Origin: an uncultured Gammaproteobacteria bacterium
GTDB taxonomy: Bacteria; Pseudomonadota; Gammaproteobacteria; Pseudomonadales; Ketobacteraceae
DNA length: 42,150 bases
NCBI GenBank assembly: GCA_913063125.1
Contig: CAJXZM010000038.1
Coordinates: forward strand, 1 to 42,150
Reading direction: 5' to 3'
Part shown: positions 26,585 to 34,399 of the stretch, piece by piece
How the letters are laid out: each line of letters begins with the position of its first letter
How positions within the stretch are numbered: the first letter of the stretch is position 1
Made by a program: the position numbers and the translations under genes
The notes under the pieces: generated by a model
Database searches by the model: none
What the model saw: only the letters and a program-made list of their open reading frames with translations
Told to the model about the DNA's origin: nothing

Positions 26585-26715
26585 AGTCCTTGTACCCTGA
26601 ATTGCTAAAACAGTATCTGATTTTTTCGAAAATGATAGAGGAAATGACATAAATAACATGCCACTCCCTCAATAAATCCACAGTATACGTGATGCAGTGT
26701 GTTACTACTGTTTGA

Positions 26716-27207
26716 TTAGCCTTGGTTAATAGAAGAACTTTTTTCGTCAATGGTTTGATTGATTTTATACTGAAGGTATATCGCGGTACCAAAAAATGTT
26801 AACACTGGATTAATTGGTTTGCCTGCTGCTTCAGATAAGCGGTTCTTAAAGGTGAATAGCATTACTAAATAGCTAACAAAATACACTAAGCTGAAACTAA
26901 TGTTTGCTATGTCCAAAAAATCATTGCCCGGATAAAACTCTACAGCGATAGATGCGCTGGTTGATAGTGCTATTGAGGCCAAAAACACGTTGATCGTAGT
27001 GCTTGATATCTTGGTATTATGAAAGGTATTAAGAGTATTTGCTCGGCTGTATAGCCAATACAATGTATATAATCCAAAGGTTACAACGGTAATGCCCAGC
27101 ACTCCCCACGCTGTAAAGCGATTGAAGTTATCAATTCCATTGGCGTCATTTTCATTTAGAACTTGCGACGCCGGCGTTTCGTAAACATTCCCTGATTCAG
27201 TTTTCAT
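26716..27207 (-). CDS. DUF4234-like small membrane protein
   Basis: A 163-residue protein with about four predicted membrane helices. AWGVLGITVVTFGLYTLYWL followed by YSRANTLN resembles the DUF4234 signature (hydrophobic segment, GxYxxYWxY, then a basic/Asn stretch). The C-terminal FFGTAIYLQYKINQTIDE matches the family end. Function is unknown. It is isolated: the flanking gaps, 26653-26715 and 27208-27431, show no gene or clear motif. Confidence 0.7.
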   Translation of the reverse strand: MKTESGNVYETPASQVLNENDANGIDNFNRFTAWGVLGITVVTFGLYTLYWLYSRANTLNTFHNTKISSTTINVFLASIALSTSASIAVEFYPGNDFLDIANISFSLVYFVSYLVMLFTFKNRLSEAAGKPINPVLTFFGTAIYLQYKINQTIDEKSSSINQG

Positions 27208-27431
27208 TTAGATCCTATTAAGTTGAAAGCTATGATGGATTAGACGATAACTATAGCTGAATGCCTATCAGTGTAGGACTACTTTTGTAAAAAATAGCTT
27301 ACTTTGATGTGGCCCAGGTAGTGTTTTTTACTTAGGGTGAGAGGTGCAGGGAGCTGTTTGCATTGGTGTTAATTGCTTGGATACGGTCTAGATATTAAGT
27401 AAATTAAAATCAAACTTGCTGTATTAATCTC

Positions 27432-27899
27432 TCAATGAGATATCGCAACTAATTCATTTTGTAAAAAAATATTACAAAATAGCGAAGATAGTTTTTTGGG
27501 ACTGATAAAGCCGGAGCTAAAATTATTCGCTGAATTAGCTGTGAGTAATAGCGACATTGCTACAGTGTTTAATATATTAAAACAAGTAGATTCTTCCGGC
27601 GTTGCAGCCGTGGGTTTGGCTACCGTAGAAGCACGCTTCACATTGTTAATTGATGAAAAGGTAACGATTTTACGTATTTTCTTGATGGTATTGATGGAGT
27701 TTATCGTAAGCCGATTGCAGTGAGTTTTCTCCACGGACTGGTTTCCATTAGCGTCGGAAGTCTCTACATTATCAATATCGCTTTGATTGTTGCTTTTATC
27801 TATACCTTCTGAATCGCTGCCAGAGCCATTGCAGCTGCTGATAAATATGAGGTCGAGAGATAGAATGACCAGCGATATGCTTTTGTATGTACTACCCAT
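27432..27899 (-). CDS. Doubtful small lipoprotein-like ORF
   Basis: Starting at the ATG at 27899 (GAAGAG upstream; a GTG at 27923 is in frame) this reads 155 residues. The N-terminus looks real: a hydrophobic stretch ending in a lipobox-like IFISSC, then a Ser/Asp/Asn-rich spacer. The C-terminal half (after HCNRL) matches nothing recognised, and the opposite strand is also open over 27496-27723, so the true extent is uncertain; the gene may be decayed. Its last codons contain a perfect inverted repeat at 27456-27480. The 255-bp gap to the next gene at 28154 shows nothing clear. Confidence 0.35.
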   Translation of the reverse strand: MGSTYKSISLVILSLDLIFISSCNGSGSDSEGIDKSNNQSDIDNVETSDANGNQSVEKTHCNRLTINSINTIKKIRKIVTFSSINNVKRASTVAKPTAATPEESTCFNILNTVAMSLLLTANSANNFSSGFISPKKLSSLFCNIFLQNELVAISH

Positions 27900-28153
27900 G
27901 TTTGTACTCTTCACATTAGGCACCAGTGTTAATATTGTTTGCTGCCGCCTTTTTTGCGATTGCTTAGTGTACCCTTTGGTAAAGCATCATCAAGGCCTTT
28001 GATCATTGAGTAGTTACGGTAAATCGTGTTTTGTTCGGGGTTTTTTGTCTCCAGAACAGGTAGAATTACACCTCAGAATAACTTGCGAAGTAATACATAA
28101 AATATGATTACTAATATAGCGATACAATTGGCGAAGCAGCCTAAAGAGTTTGT

Positions 28154-29290
28154 ATGACGCAATGCGTGGATTTTATTGTAGTGGGTTCCGGTATGGCTGG
28201 GGCATCTGTCGCTTATGAACTGTCAGAACGAGGGGCATCAGTAACCGTCCTGGAAGCAGAAGAGTACGCGGGCTACCACACAACGGGGCGTTCAGCTGCA
28301 TTTTATATGGTGGGCTATGGTAATGATGTCGTTCGTGGCATTACATTAAGCAGTGAAGATTTCTATAATAATCCACCGGTTGGTTTCTGTAATTACCCCT
28401 TGTTAAAACCTCTCGGAGCAATGTACATTGCAAAATCAGAGCAGCTACCGCAGCTCTCCGCTGTCCATCACCAGGTAAGCCAGGTGTTGGGCAATGTTGC
28501 TTTGGTGGATGAAGCATTTGTTTACGATAAAGTTCCAGAGCTGAAGCCTGGTATCGACGCAGGGTTTTGGGAGCCTAATTCTCGAGAAATAGATGTCGCA
28601 AGTTTATTGGAGGGTTATATTAAACTCGCAAAACGGTCTGGTGTAGCGTTTGTCTATAATGCTGGGGTTACTGGTCTGGACCGGGAAGGAGAGCAGTGGC
28701 GAGTAGAAACGGCGAAGGGTGCGTATATCGGAAAAAATATCGTAAATGCTGCGGGAGCATGGGGGGATAAGCTTTGCGCTATGGCGGGAGCGCAGCCAGT
28801 TGGTTTGGAGCCTAAAAAGCGAACAGTGTGTATTGCTAAAGCTCCTGAAGGCCTGGAGGTTCATCGGTGGCCTTTAACCATCGATATCGATGAAACGTTC
28901 TATTTTAAGCCTGAGTCTGGCAATATCCTGATCACACCGGCGGATGAAACCCCCTCAGAACCTATGGATGCCTACCCTGATGATATTGATGTGGCGATCG
29001 GGGTGGCTAGGTTTGAAGAAGCAATGGATGTTAAAGTAACAACATTAAAACGTCAGTGGGCAGGGTTGAGAACCTTTGCACCTGATCGTTCGCCTGTTGT
29101 TGGTTATGACACATCAGTGACGGGTTTTTTCTGGTTAACAGGTCAGGGTGGTTACGGGATTCAAATGGCCCCAGCACTTGCTAAATTGGCGGCGTCGCTT
29201 GCGCTTGGAGGTGGCGTTCCAGATTCCATGAAAAAGTACGACGTTAGTGCAGAAGCAATTAGCCCCGCACGTTACCAGTTATTAAAATAA
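28154..29290 (+). CDS. FAD-dependent D-amino-acid dehydrogenase/oxidase family (DauA-like)
   Basis: A 378-residue DAO-family flavoprotein, expected to oxidise an amine or D-amino acid. FAD-binding VVGSGMAGASVAYELS at 9-24, then GYHTTGRSAAFYMVGYG, NNPPVGFCNYPLL, EPKKRTVCIAKAP, ETFYFKPESG, RQWAGLRTFAPDRSPVVGY and TGQGGYGIQMAPAL. This series follows the D-arginine dehydrogenase DauA of Pseudomonas closely. From recalled DauA sequence, the active-site His48 and the guanidinium-binding Glu87 correspond here to F50 and an Ala in LLKPLGAMY, so D-arginine specificity is not supported. The DUF2058 gene starts 15 bases downstream. Confidence 0.85.
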   Translation: MTQCVDFIVVGSGMAGASVAYELSERGASVTVLEAEEYAGYHTTGRSAAFYMVGYGNDVVRGITLSSEDFYNNPPVGFCNYPLLKPLGAMYIAKSEQLPQLSAVHHQVSQVLGNVALVDEAFVYDKVPELKPGIDAGFWEPNSREIDVASLLEGYIKLAKRSGVAFVYNAGVTGLDREGEQWRVETAKGAYIGKNIVNAAGAWGDKLCAMAGAQPVGLEPKKRTVCIAKAPEGLEVHRWPLTIDIDETFYFKPESGNILITPADETPSEPMDAYPDDIDVAIGVARFEEAMDVKVTTLKRQWAGLRTFAPDRSPVVGYDTSVTGFFWLTGQGGYGIQMAPALAKLAASLALGGGVPDSMKKYDVSAEAISPARYQLLK

Positions 29291-29304
29291 TATTGAGGTG
29301 AAAC

Positions 29305-29844
29305 ATGGCAGGTTCATTACAAGACCAACTGCTTAAAGCTGGCTTGAGTAACAAACAAAAAGCGAATGATGCAAAAACACAGAAACATAAGCAATCAAAA
29401 AAACAGCGTAAGAGCAACGAGGTTTTTGTTGATCAGAATAAAGTAAATGCAGAAAAGGTACGTCAGGAAAAGTTGGAACGTGATAACACGCTGAATCAAC
29501 AAAAAAAGCAGGAAGCTGAAGCGAAAGCAGTACATGCACAAATTAAGGATATGATAGAGCAAGCGAAGGTTGCGAAAGGCGACGGTGATATTGCCTACAA
29601 TTTTGTTCATAATAAGAAAGTGAAGAAATTATACCTTAGAGAAGATGCTTCTCAGGGGCTGAGCAAAGGTCAGCTTGCGATAGTGTTTATTGAGGATAAC
29701 TACCAGTTGGTGCCAACAGCGGTTGCTGAGAAAATCCGTCAACGGAATGAGCAATGCGTGATTGTGTGTAATGAGAATGAGACCGAAGTTGACGACGATG
29801 ATCCGTATGCTGATTTTCAAGTGCCTGATGACCTAATGTGGTAA
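29305..29844 (+). CDS. DUF2058 family protein (YaiL-like)
   Basis: A 179-residue, highly charged cytoplasmic protein. MAGSLQDQLLKAGLSNKQKA is the characteristic start of the YaiL/DUF2058 family, followed by a long Lys/Gln/Glu-rich helix (about 20-95), then a globular part with AYNFVHNKKVKKLYL, GQLAIVFIEDNYQLVP and an acidic end DDDDPYADFQVPDDLMW, all typical. The family is widespread in gammaproteobacteria and nucleoid-associated by some reports, but its function is unsettled. Confidence 0.92.
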   Translation: MAGSLQDQLLKAGLSNKQKANDAKTQKHKQSKKQRKSNEVFVDQNKVNAEKVRQEKLERDNTLNQQKKQEAEAKAVHAQIKDMIEQAKVAKGDGDIAYNFVHNKKVKKLYLREDASQGLSKGQLAIVFIEDNYQLVPTAVAEKIRQRNEQCVIVCNENETEVDDDDPYADFQVPDDLMW

Positions 29845-29940
29845 GGTCTAATTTAATCTGCATTGGCTATACATGTTAGGTGGCGAGATGAGGGGGAGCT
29901 TCTAAACTTAAAGAATTACGTCTTTTTGGTGTTGCTTCCT

Positions 29941-31194
29941 ATGAAAAAAATATTGTTAGTCGAAGATAGTGCTGTTGTTATTAAAGTCATCAGGCATATG
30001 AGTAAGGGTCAGACTGACTTGCAATTCGACATTGCACAGTCTTTTGCGGAAGCTAGGGCTTTCATAGAAAGTAATGGAAGCGATGCTTATCGCACGGCTG
30101 TGGTGGATCTAAACCTTCCTGATGCACCGAATGGCGAGGTGGTTGACTATACACTTAGCTTATCCATCCCAACCATAGTATTAACAGGCAGTTATGATGA
30201 ACATCTACGTGATCAAATGCTTGAAAAGCCTATTGTGGATTATGTGGTTAAAGAAAGCCGCTTTTCCTACGAATATGTTTTGAAATTAATCCGGCGACTA
30301 GAAAAGAACCGTAGCATCAAAGTCCTCGTTGTAGATGATTCACCGACATCGAGAAAGTTCGTGCGATTAATGTTAGAAGTTCATCAGTATATTGCGCTTG
30401 AGGCTGAAAACGGCGAGCAAGCACTGAATATGTTAAATCAAGACTCAGCTATAAAAATGGCTATTATTGATTACAATATGCCTGTGATGAATGGGTTTGA
30501 GTTAATCAAAAATATACGTCGAGATGTGTCCAAGAATAACCTTATTTTAATTGGGTTATCCGCATATGGTACTAAGGGTATGTCGGCAAAGTTTATTAAA
30601 AATGGCGCAAATGACTTTCTTGCCAAGCCTTTTAGCCACGAAGAATTCTATTGTCGAATGATGCATAATATTGAAGCTATCGAGCTGCTAGAGTCCATAG
30701 AGCATGCCGCCTACCATGATTATTTAACGGGTGTGCATAACCGACGTTATTTTTATGATCAAGCCGCATTGATGTTGGCAGATGCGCAGGAAAAAGGCGT
30801 TCCTGTGTGTGTGGCGTTATTGGATGTGGATTATTTTAAGGCAATTAACGATCAATTTGGCCATGAGGCAGGGGACCTTGCATTAATTGAGGTTTCAAGG
30901 TTAATGGAGAAAGCGTTTGGTCGCTTTTTGTTTGCTAGGGTTGGTGGAGAGGAGTTTGCAGTTTTAATGAGCGGGCTGAACCTTGAAAAAGCGGGATTGT
31001 TGGCAGAAAATATTCGAGAGATAGTGGAGGACAGTATTATTATGCTGGATGGAGGCAGTACCAGCGTGACAGTGTCTATAGGGTTGGTCGCTGACCAGCA
31101 GCATTCATTGGATGAACTTGTGAATGAGGCCGATAAGTTGTTGTATATGGCGAAAGACCTAGGCCGAAATCGCACTGAAGTCTCAACCTGTTAG
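29941..31194 (+). CDS. Response regulator diguanylate cyclase, REC-REC-GGDEF
   Basis: A 417-residue cytoplasmic enzyme making cyclic di-GMP. The ATG at 29941 is chosen because the first receiver begins at once (MKKILLVEDSAVV); a TTG at 29863 would add a meaningless leader. REC1 spans about 1-120 (acceptor Asp in AVVDLNLPD), REC2 about 125-245 (VLVVDDSPTSRK; Asp in IIDYNMPVMNG; Lys in LAKPF). The GGDEF domain has DYLTGVHNRRYF and the active-site GGEEF at 335-339. The allosteric RxxD inhibition site just upstream is absent (FGRFLFARV instead). Active synthesis under phosphorelay control is likely; partner kinase unknown. Confidence 0.93.
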   Translation: MKKILLVEDSAVVIKVIRHMSKGQTDLQFDIAQSFAEARAFIESNGSDAYRTAVVDLNLPDAPNGEVVDYTLSLSIPTIVLTGSYDEHLRDQMLEKPIVDYVVKESRFSYEYVLKLIRRLEKNRSIKVLVVDDSPTSRKFVRLMLEVHQYIALEAENGEQALNMLNQDSAIKMAIIDYNMPVMNGFELIKNIRRDVSKNNLILIGLSAYGTKGMSAKFIKNGANDFLAKPFSHEEFYCRMMHNIEAIELLESIEHAAYHDYLTGVHNRRYFYDQAALMLADAQEKGVPVCVALLDVDYFKAINDQFGHEAGDLALIEVSRLMEKAFGRFLFARVGGEEFAVLMSGLNLEKAGLLAENIREIVEDSIIMLDGGSTSVTVSIGLVADQQHSLDELVNEADKLLYMAKDLGRNRTEVSTC

Positions 31195-31292
31195 CCAGAT
31201 CAAATCTTTAATAAATTACCAAATGATACCTTGCTCGGAGAGATTGCTTCTGGCACATTAATGCCTTGGTTATGATATGAGCAGTCAGCTCT

Positions 31293-33842
31293 ATGGATGG
31301 CAACCTGATGGCATTAGAAAAACAAATACAGCAATGGGAGCACATGCTCGCGGGTTTTCCTTATAGTGTCTATATCGGTGATATGAATACTCGACAAGTG
31401 ATTGTGTTTCCGCAGCATTCTGTACCAAGGCCATCCTATCAACACAATACATCAAGCGTATCGGTGATTTCCTTTGAACAGTGGTATTTAGCATTTTCTG
31501 AAGAAGAGCTGGGACAGTTGCGAAAGGACATTGTGGGGGTTGTACAAAGTGCCGTCTCAACGGTTGTGTCACCTGATACCTCTACGGCACTGGAACGTGT
31601 CTATCGGATGAGTGACCAAAATGGTGACTGGGGATATTACCATCACTGTATAAAGCGGTATTTCGGCAGGGCCATGGTAGGACAGAGTAGTGACAACTGT
31701 TTTATCGGAGTTGTCAGGGAGGTGTCAGATGCCTTTCAGCAAGGTTGTCAGTTGCGCGATAGCGAGGAACGATATCGGTTGTTGGCCACCAATTCAAAAG
31801 ATCTTATTTGGACAACAGACACGCATTTTAACCTCACCTATATAAGCCCTTCTGTAACGGAGGTGACTGGTTATTGTTTTGAAGACATGCTGTTTTCACA
31901 GCAGCCAGCATTTTTCTCCCCTGATACTAACGATAAAATCCATGAAGTGTTTAGGGAACACTTTCACCTTCAGTCGCCGGATGATGAACCTGCATGCCCC
32001 GTCACGCAATTTCATGTTTTAGAGCGTAAGTTGCAATGTGCTGATGGTAGTGAGCTAGATGTCGAGATGCAATTGTCTGTGTTGTATGATGATGCTGGAG
32101 GGATAAAGGGCGCGTTAGGTGTTGCCAGAAACGTTACTGAAAGAAAGGAAATAGAAAAAGAGCAGCGTTTATTGTCGACGGCGTTTGAGGCAAGTGGTGA
32201 GGCCATTTTTATTACTGATGACAGCGGTGTGTTAATGCGGGCTAATGAAGCTTTTTATTCCACCACCGGGTATCAGCCTGGTCAGGCTATGGGCCGATAC
32301 TGTGGTTTTTTATGGCCTCAGCCACAAGATAGGTTGTTGTTTCTATCAGTGAAAGATGCGATTGAATCCAGCAATTTGTGGCGTGGCGAGTGTGATTATG
32401 CTACAGGTGAAGGAGTATTAAGGCCAAGTTTTTTGAGCTTTAGTGCTACCCGAGATAAGTATGGTGATGTCACTCATTATGTGGGGATTTTTCTTGATAC
32501 GGCCGACAAGAAATCCAGTGAAGAAAAGATTCGACGATTAGCATATTTTGATTCGTTGACGGACATTCCTAACCGCAGTTTATTTAACGAACGGTTAGAG
32601 CGTACTATTCAATGTGCAGAGTTAGAAAATTCTTCTGCCGCGGTATTGTTTTTGGATCTGGATCGATTTAAACCGGTGAATGATTCCCTTGGTCACGCAG
32701 CGGGCGATCAATTGTTGAAATGTGTTGCCGCACGACTACAGGAAAGCATTCGAGACGTAGATACTGTTGCAAGAATGGGAGGTGATGAATTCGCTATTGT
32801 GCTTGGCAATTTAGCCAGTGTTGAGGCCGCTGAAGAACTCGTAATCCAGACAGCGACACGAATTATATCTCGGTTTATTCAGCCATTTTTGATTGAAGGG
32901 AGAGAGGTGTTTACCTCTGCGAGTGTGGGGGTTGCTGTATTTCCTTGTGATGGTACGGCGGGAGACGAACTTTTACGTAACGCTGATATAGCGATGTACT
33001 CAGCCAAAAAACTTGGAAAAAACAATTACCAGTTTTATGATCAGGTAATGAATGCTCAAGCAGTGGAGCGCCTTTTTATTGAAAATGCGATGCGAAAGGC
33101 ACTGACAAATGAAGAGTTTTGTTTGCATTTTCAGCCACAATATCAAGTGTCAAACGGTGTTATGTCTGGTGTTGAAGTGTTACTTCGTTGGCAGCATCCC
33201 AAATTTGGCACACTATCACCGGCACAATTTATTGAATTGGCGGAAGAAAGTGATCTAATAACGCCTATTGGCGAATGGGTATTTGAGACAGTATGTAAGA
33301 AAATTCAAAAATGGAATGTTGCTGGTATATTGCCTCCTAGGATTTCTATCAATGTCTCCGTGGCACAATTTAAGCGCAGGCATTTTGCGGATTGGGCGTT
33401 ATCTATTATGGAGCGCTATAACACACCTGCAAACCTGCTTGAATTGGAAATAACTGAATCGGTGTTGATGGAGGACGTAGAACATACGCTAAATGTTTTA
33501 AAGGCATTTAAATCTGCGGGGTTACGAATTTCGGTAGACGATTTTGGTACTGGCTATTCGTCACTGAGTTATCTAAAGAAGTTCCCTATAGATACATTGA
33601 AAATTGACCGAGAATTTGTGAAGGATATTGATACCGACAAAAGCGGGGCAGAATTAACCTTGGCGGTAATTGCCATTGCTAAAAGTTTAGGGCTAGGTGT
33701 TATTGCAGAGGGTGTTGAAACTAAGGAGCAGCTTAGTTTTCTTAGTAAACATAAATGTGATGAAGTACAGGGTTTCTATCTTAGCCCTGCACTTGCGGAG
33801 AATGATCTTTTGGAATTAATGGTTTGTGAGGTGGAGAACTAG
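31293..33842 (+). CDS. PAS-PAS-GGDEF-EAL cyclic di-GMP enzyme
   Basis: An 849-residue protein without membrane segments. After ~155 residues of unclear type come two PAS domains (about 160-285 from RYRLLATNSKDLIWTTD; about 290-410 from FEASGEAIFITDDSG). GGDEF begins with YFDSLTDIPNRSLF; the active site MGGDEF is at 495-500 and an RxxD I-site, RDVD, at 487-490. The EAL domain begins near 610: E628 in GVEVLLRW (EVL variant), INVSVAQF, LEITESVLMED, DDFGTGYSSLSYLKKFPID and AEGVETKEQL are all present, so phosphodiesterase activity is likely. It could make and degrade c-di-GMP under PAS control. Confidence 0.94.
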   Translation: MDGNLMALEKQIQQWEHMLAGFPYSVYIGDMNTRQVIVFPQHSVPRPSYQHNTSSVSVISFEQWYLAFSEEELGQLRKDIVGVVQSAVSTVVSPDTSTALERVYRMSDQNGDWGYYHHCIKRYFGRAMVGQSSDNCFIGVVREVSDAFQQGCQLRDSEERYRLLATNSKDLIWTTDTHFNLTYISPSVTEVTGYCFEDMLFSQQPAFFSPDTNDKIHEVFREHFHLQSPDDEPACPVTQFHVLERKLQCADGSELDVEMQLSVLYDDAGGIKGALGVARNVTERKEIEKEQRLLSTAFEASGEAIFITDDSGVLMRANEAFYSTTGYQPGQAMGRYCGFLWPQPQDRLLFLSVKDAIESSNLWRGECDYATGEGVLRPSFLSFSATRDKYGDVTHYVGIFLDTADKKSSEEKIRRLAYFDSLTDIPNRSLFNERLERTIQCAELENSSAAVLFLDLDRFKPVNDSLGHAAGDQLLKCVAARLQESIRDVDTVARMGGDEFAIVLGNLASVEAAEELVIQTATRIISRFIQPFLIEGREVFTSASVGVAVFPCDGTAGDELLRNADIAMYSAKKLGKNNYQFYDQVMNAQAVERLFIENAMRKALTNEEFCLHFQPQYQVSNGVMSGVEVLLRWQHPKFGTLSPAQFIELAEESDLITPIGEWVFETVCKKIQKWNVAGILPPRISINVSVAQFKRRHFADWALSIMERYNTPANLLELEITESVLMEDVEHTLNVLKAFKSAGLRISVDDFGTGYSSLSYLKKFPIDTLKIDREFVKDIDTDKSGAELTLAVIAIAKSLGLGVIAEGVETKEQLSFLSKHKCDEVQGFYLSPALAENDLLELMVCEVEN

Positions 33843-33852
33843 ACGTTAAAGC

Positions 33853-34311
33853 TTAACTGACACCGGTATGCCCGAACCCACCTTCGCCACGATCACTTTC
33901 ACCGAACTCATTAACAAGAGAGAATTCCGCCTGAATAACCGGTAGAAAAACCATTTGAGCGATTCGATCTCCTGAATTGATTTCAAATGTTGTGTTGCCT
34001 CTGTTCCAGCATGAGATGAAAAGCTGCCCTTGATAGTCAGAATCAATAAGGCCTACCAGGTTGCCTAAAACAATACCGTGCTTATGACCAAGTCCGGATC
34101 GAGGGAGGATGGTTGCGGCCATGTTTTGATCTGCAATATGTATAGCAATACCTGTGGGGATTAGCTCAGTTTGGCCAGGCTCTAAGGTAATGGTTGAATC
34201 TACACATGCTCTAAGGTCTACGCCGGCAGAGCCGTTAGTCGCATAAGAAGGGAGGGGGATTTCATCACCGATTCGAGGGTCTAGAATTTTGAATTCTACT
34301 TGTTGTTTCAT
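33853..34311 (-). CDS. dut: dUTP diphosphatase
   Basis: A 152-residue trimeric dUTPase converting dUTP to dUMP and pyrophosphate, keeping uracil out of DNA and feeding thymidylate synthesis. The five family motifs are visible: [38 protein letters not shown], and the C-terminal glycine-rich [10 protein letters not shown]. Length matches E. coli Dut. Only 10 bases separate its stop from that of the convergent GGDEF-EAL gene. It lies 88 bases downstream of the motor cluster on the same strand and may be read through from it; the usual coaBC neighbour is not here. Confidence 0.97.
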   Translation of the reverse strand: MKQQVEFKILDPRIGDEIPLPSYATNGSAGVDLRACVDSTITLEPGQTELIPTGIAIHIADQNMAATILPRSGLGHKHGIVLGNLVGLIDSDYQGQLFISCWNRGNTTFEINSGDRIAQMVFLPVIQAEFSLVNEFGESDRGEGGFGHTGVS

Positions 34312-34399
34312 CTTTTACTCTGTTTAGCTAGGCCTAGGTATAAGCGTTGGCGGTTGAGTAGGATAATACCCTAAACCTCAAATACTTTGGAGCTATAAG

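Noticed and set aside
33841..33856. GTTAA-AGC-TTAAC palindrome between the convergent EAL and dut genes as a bidirectional terminator
   Set aside because: Five AT-rich pairs are too weak to call a terminator.
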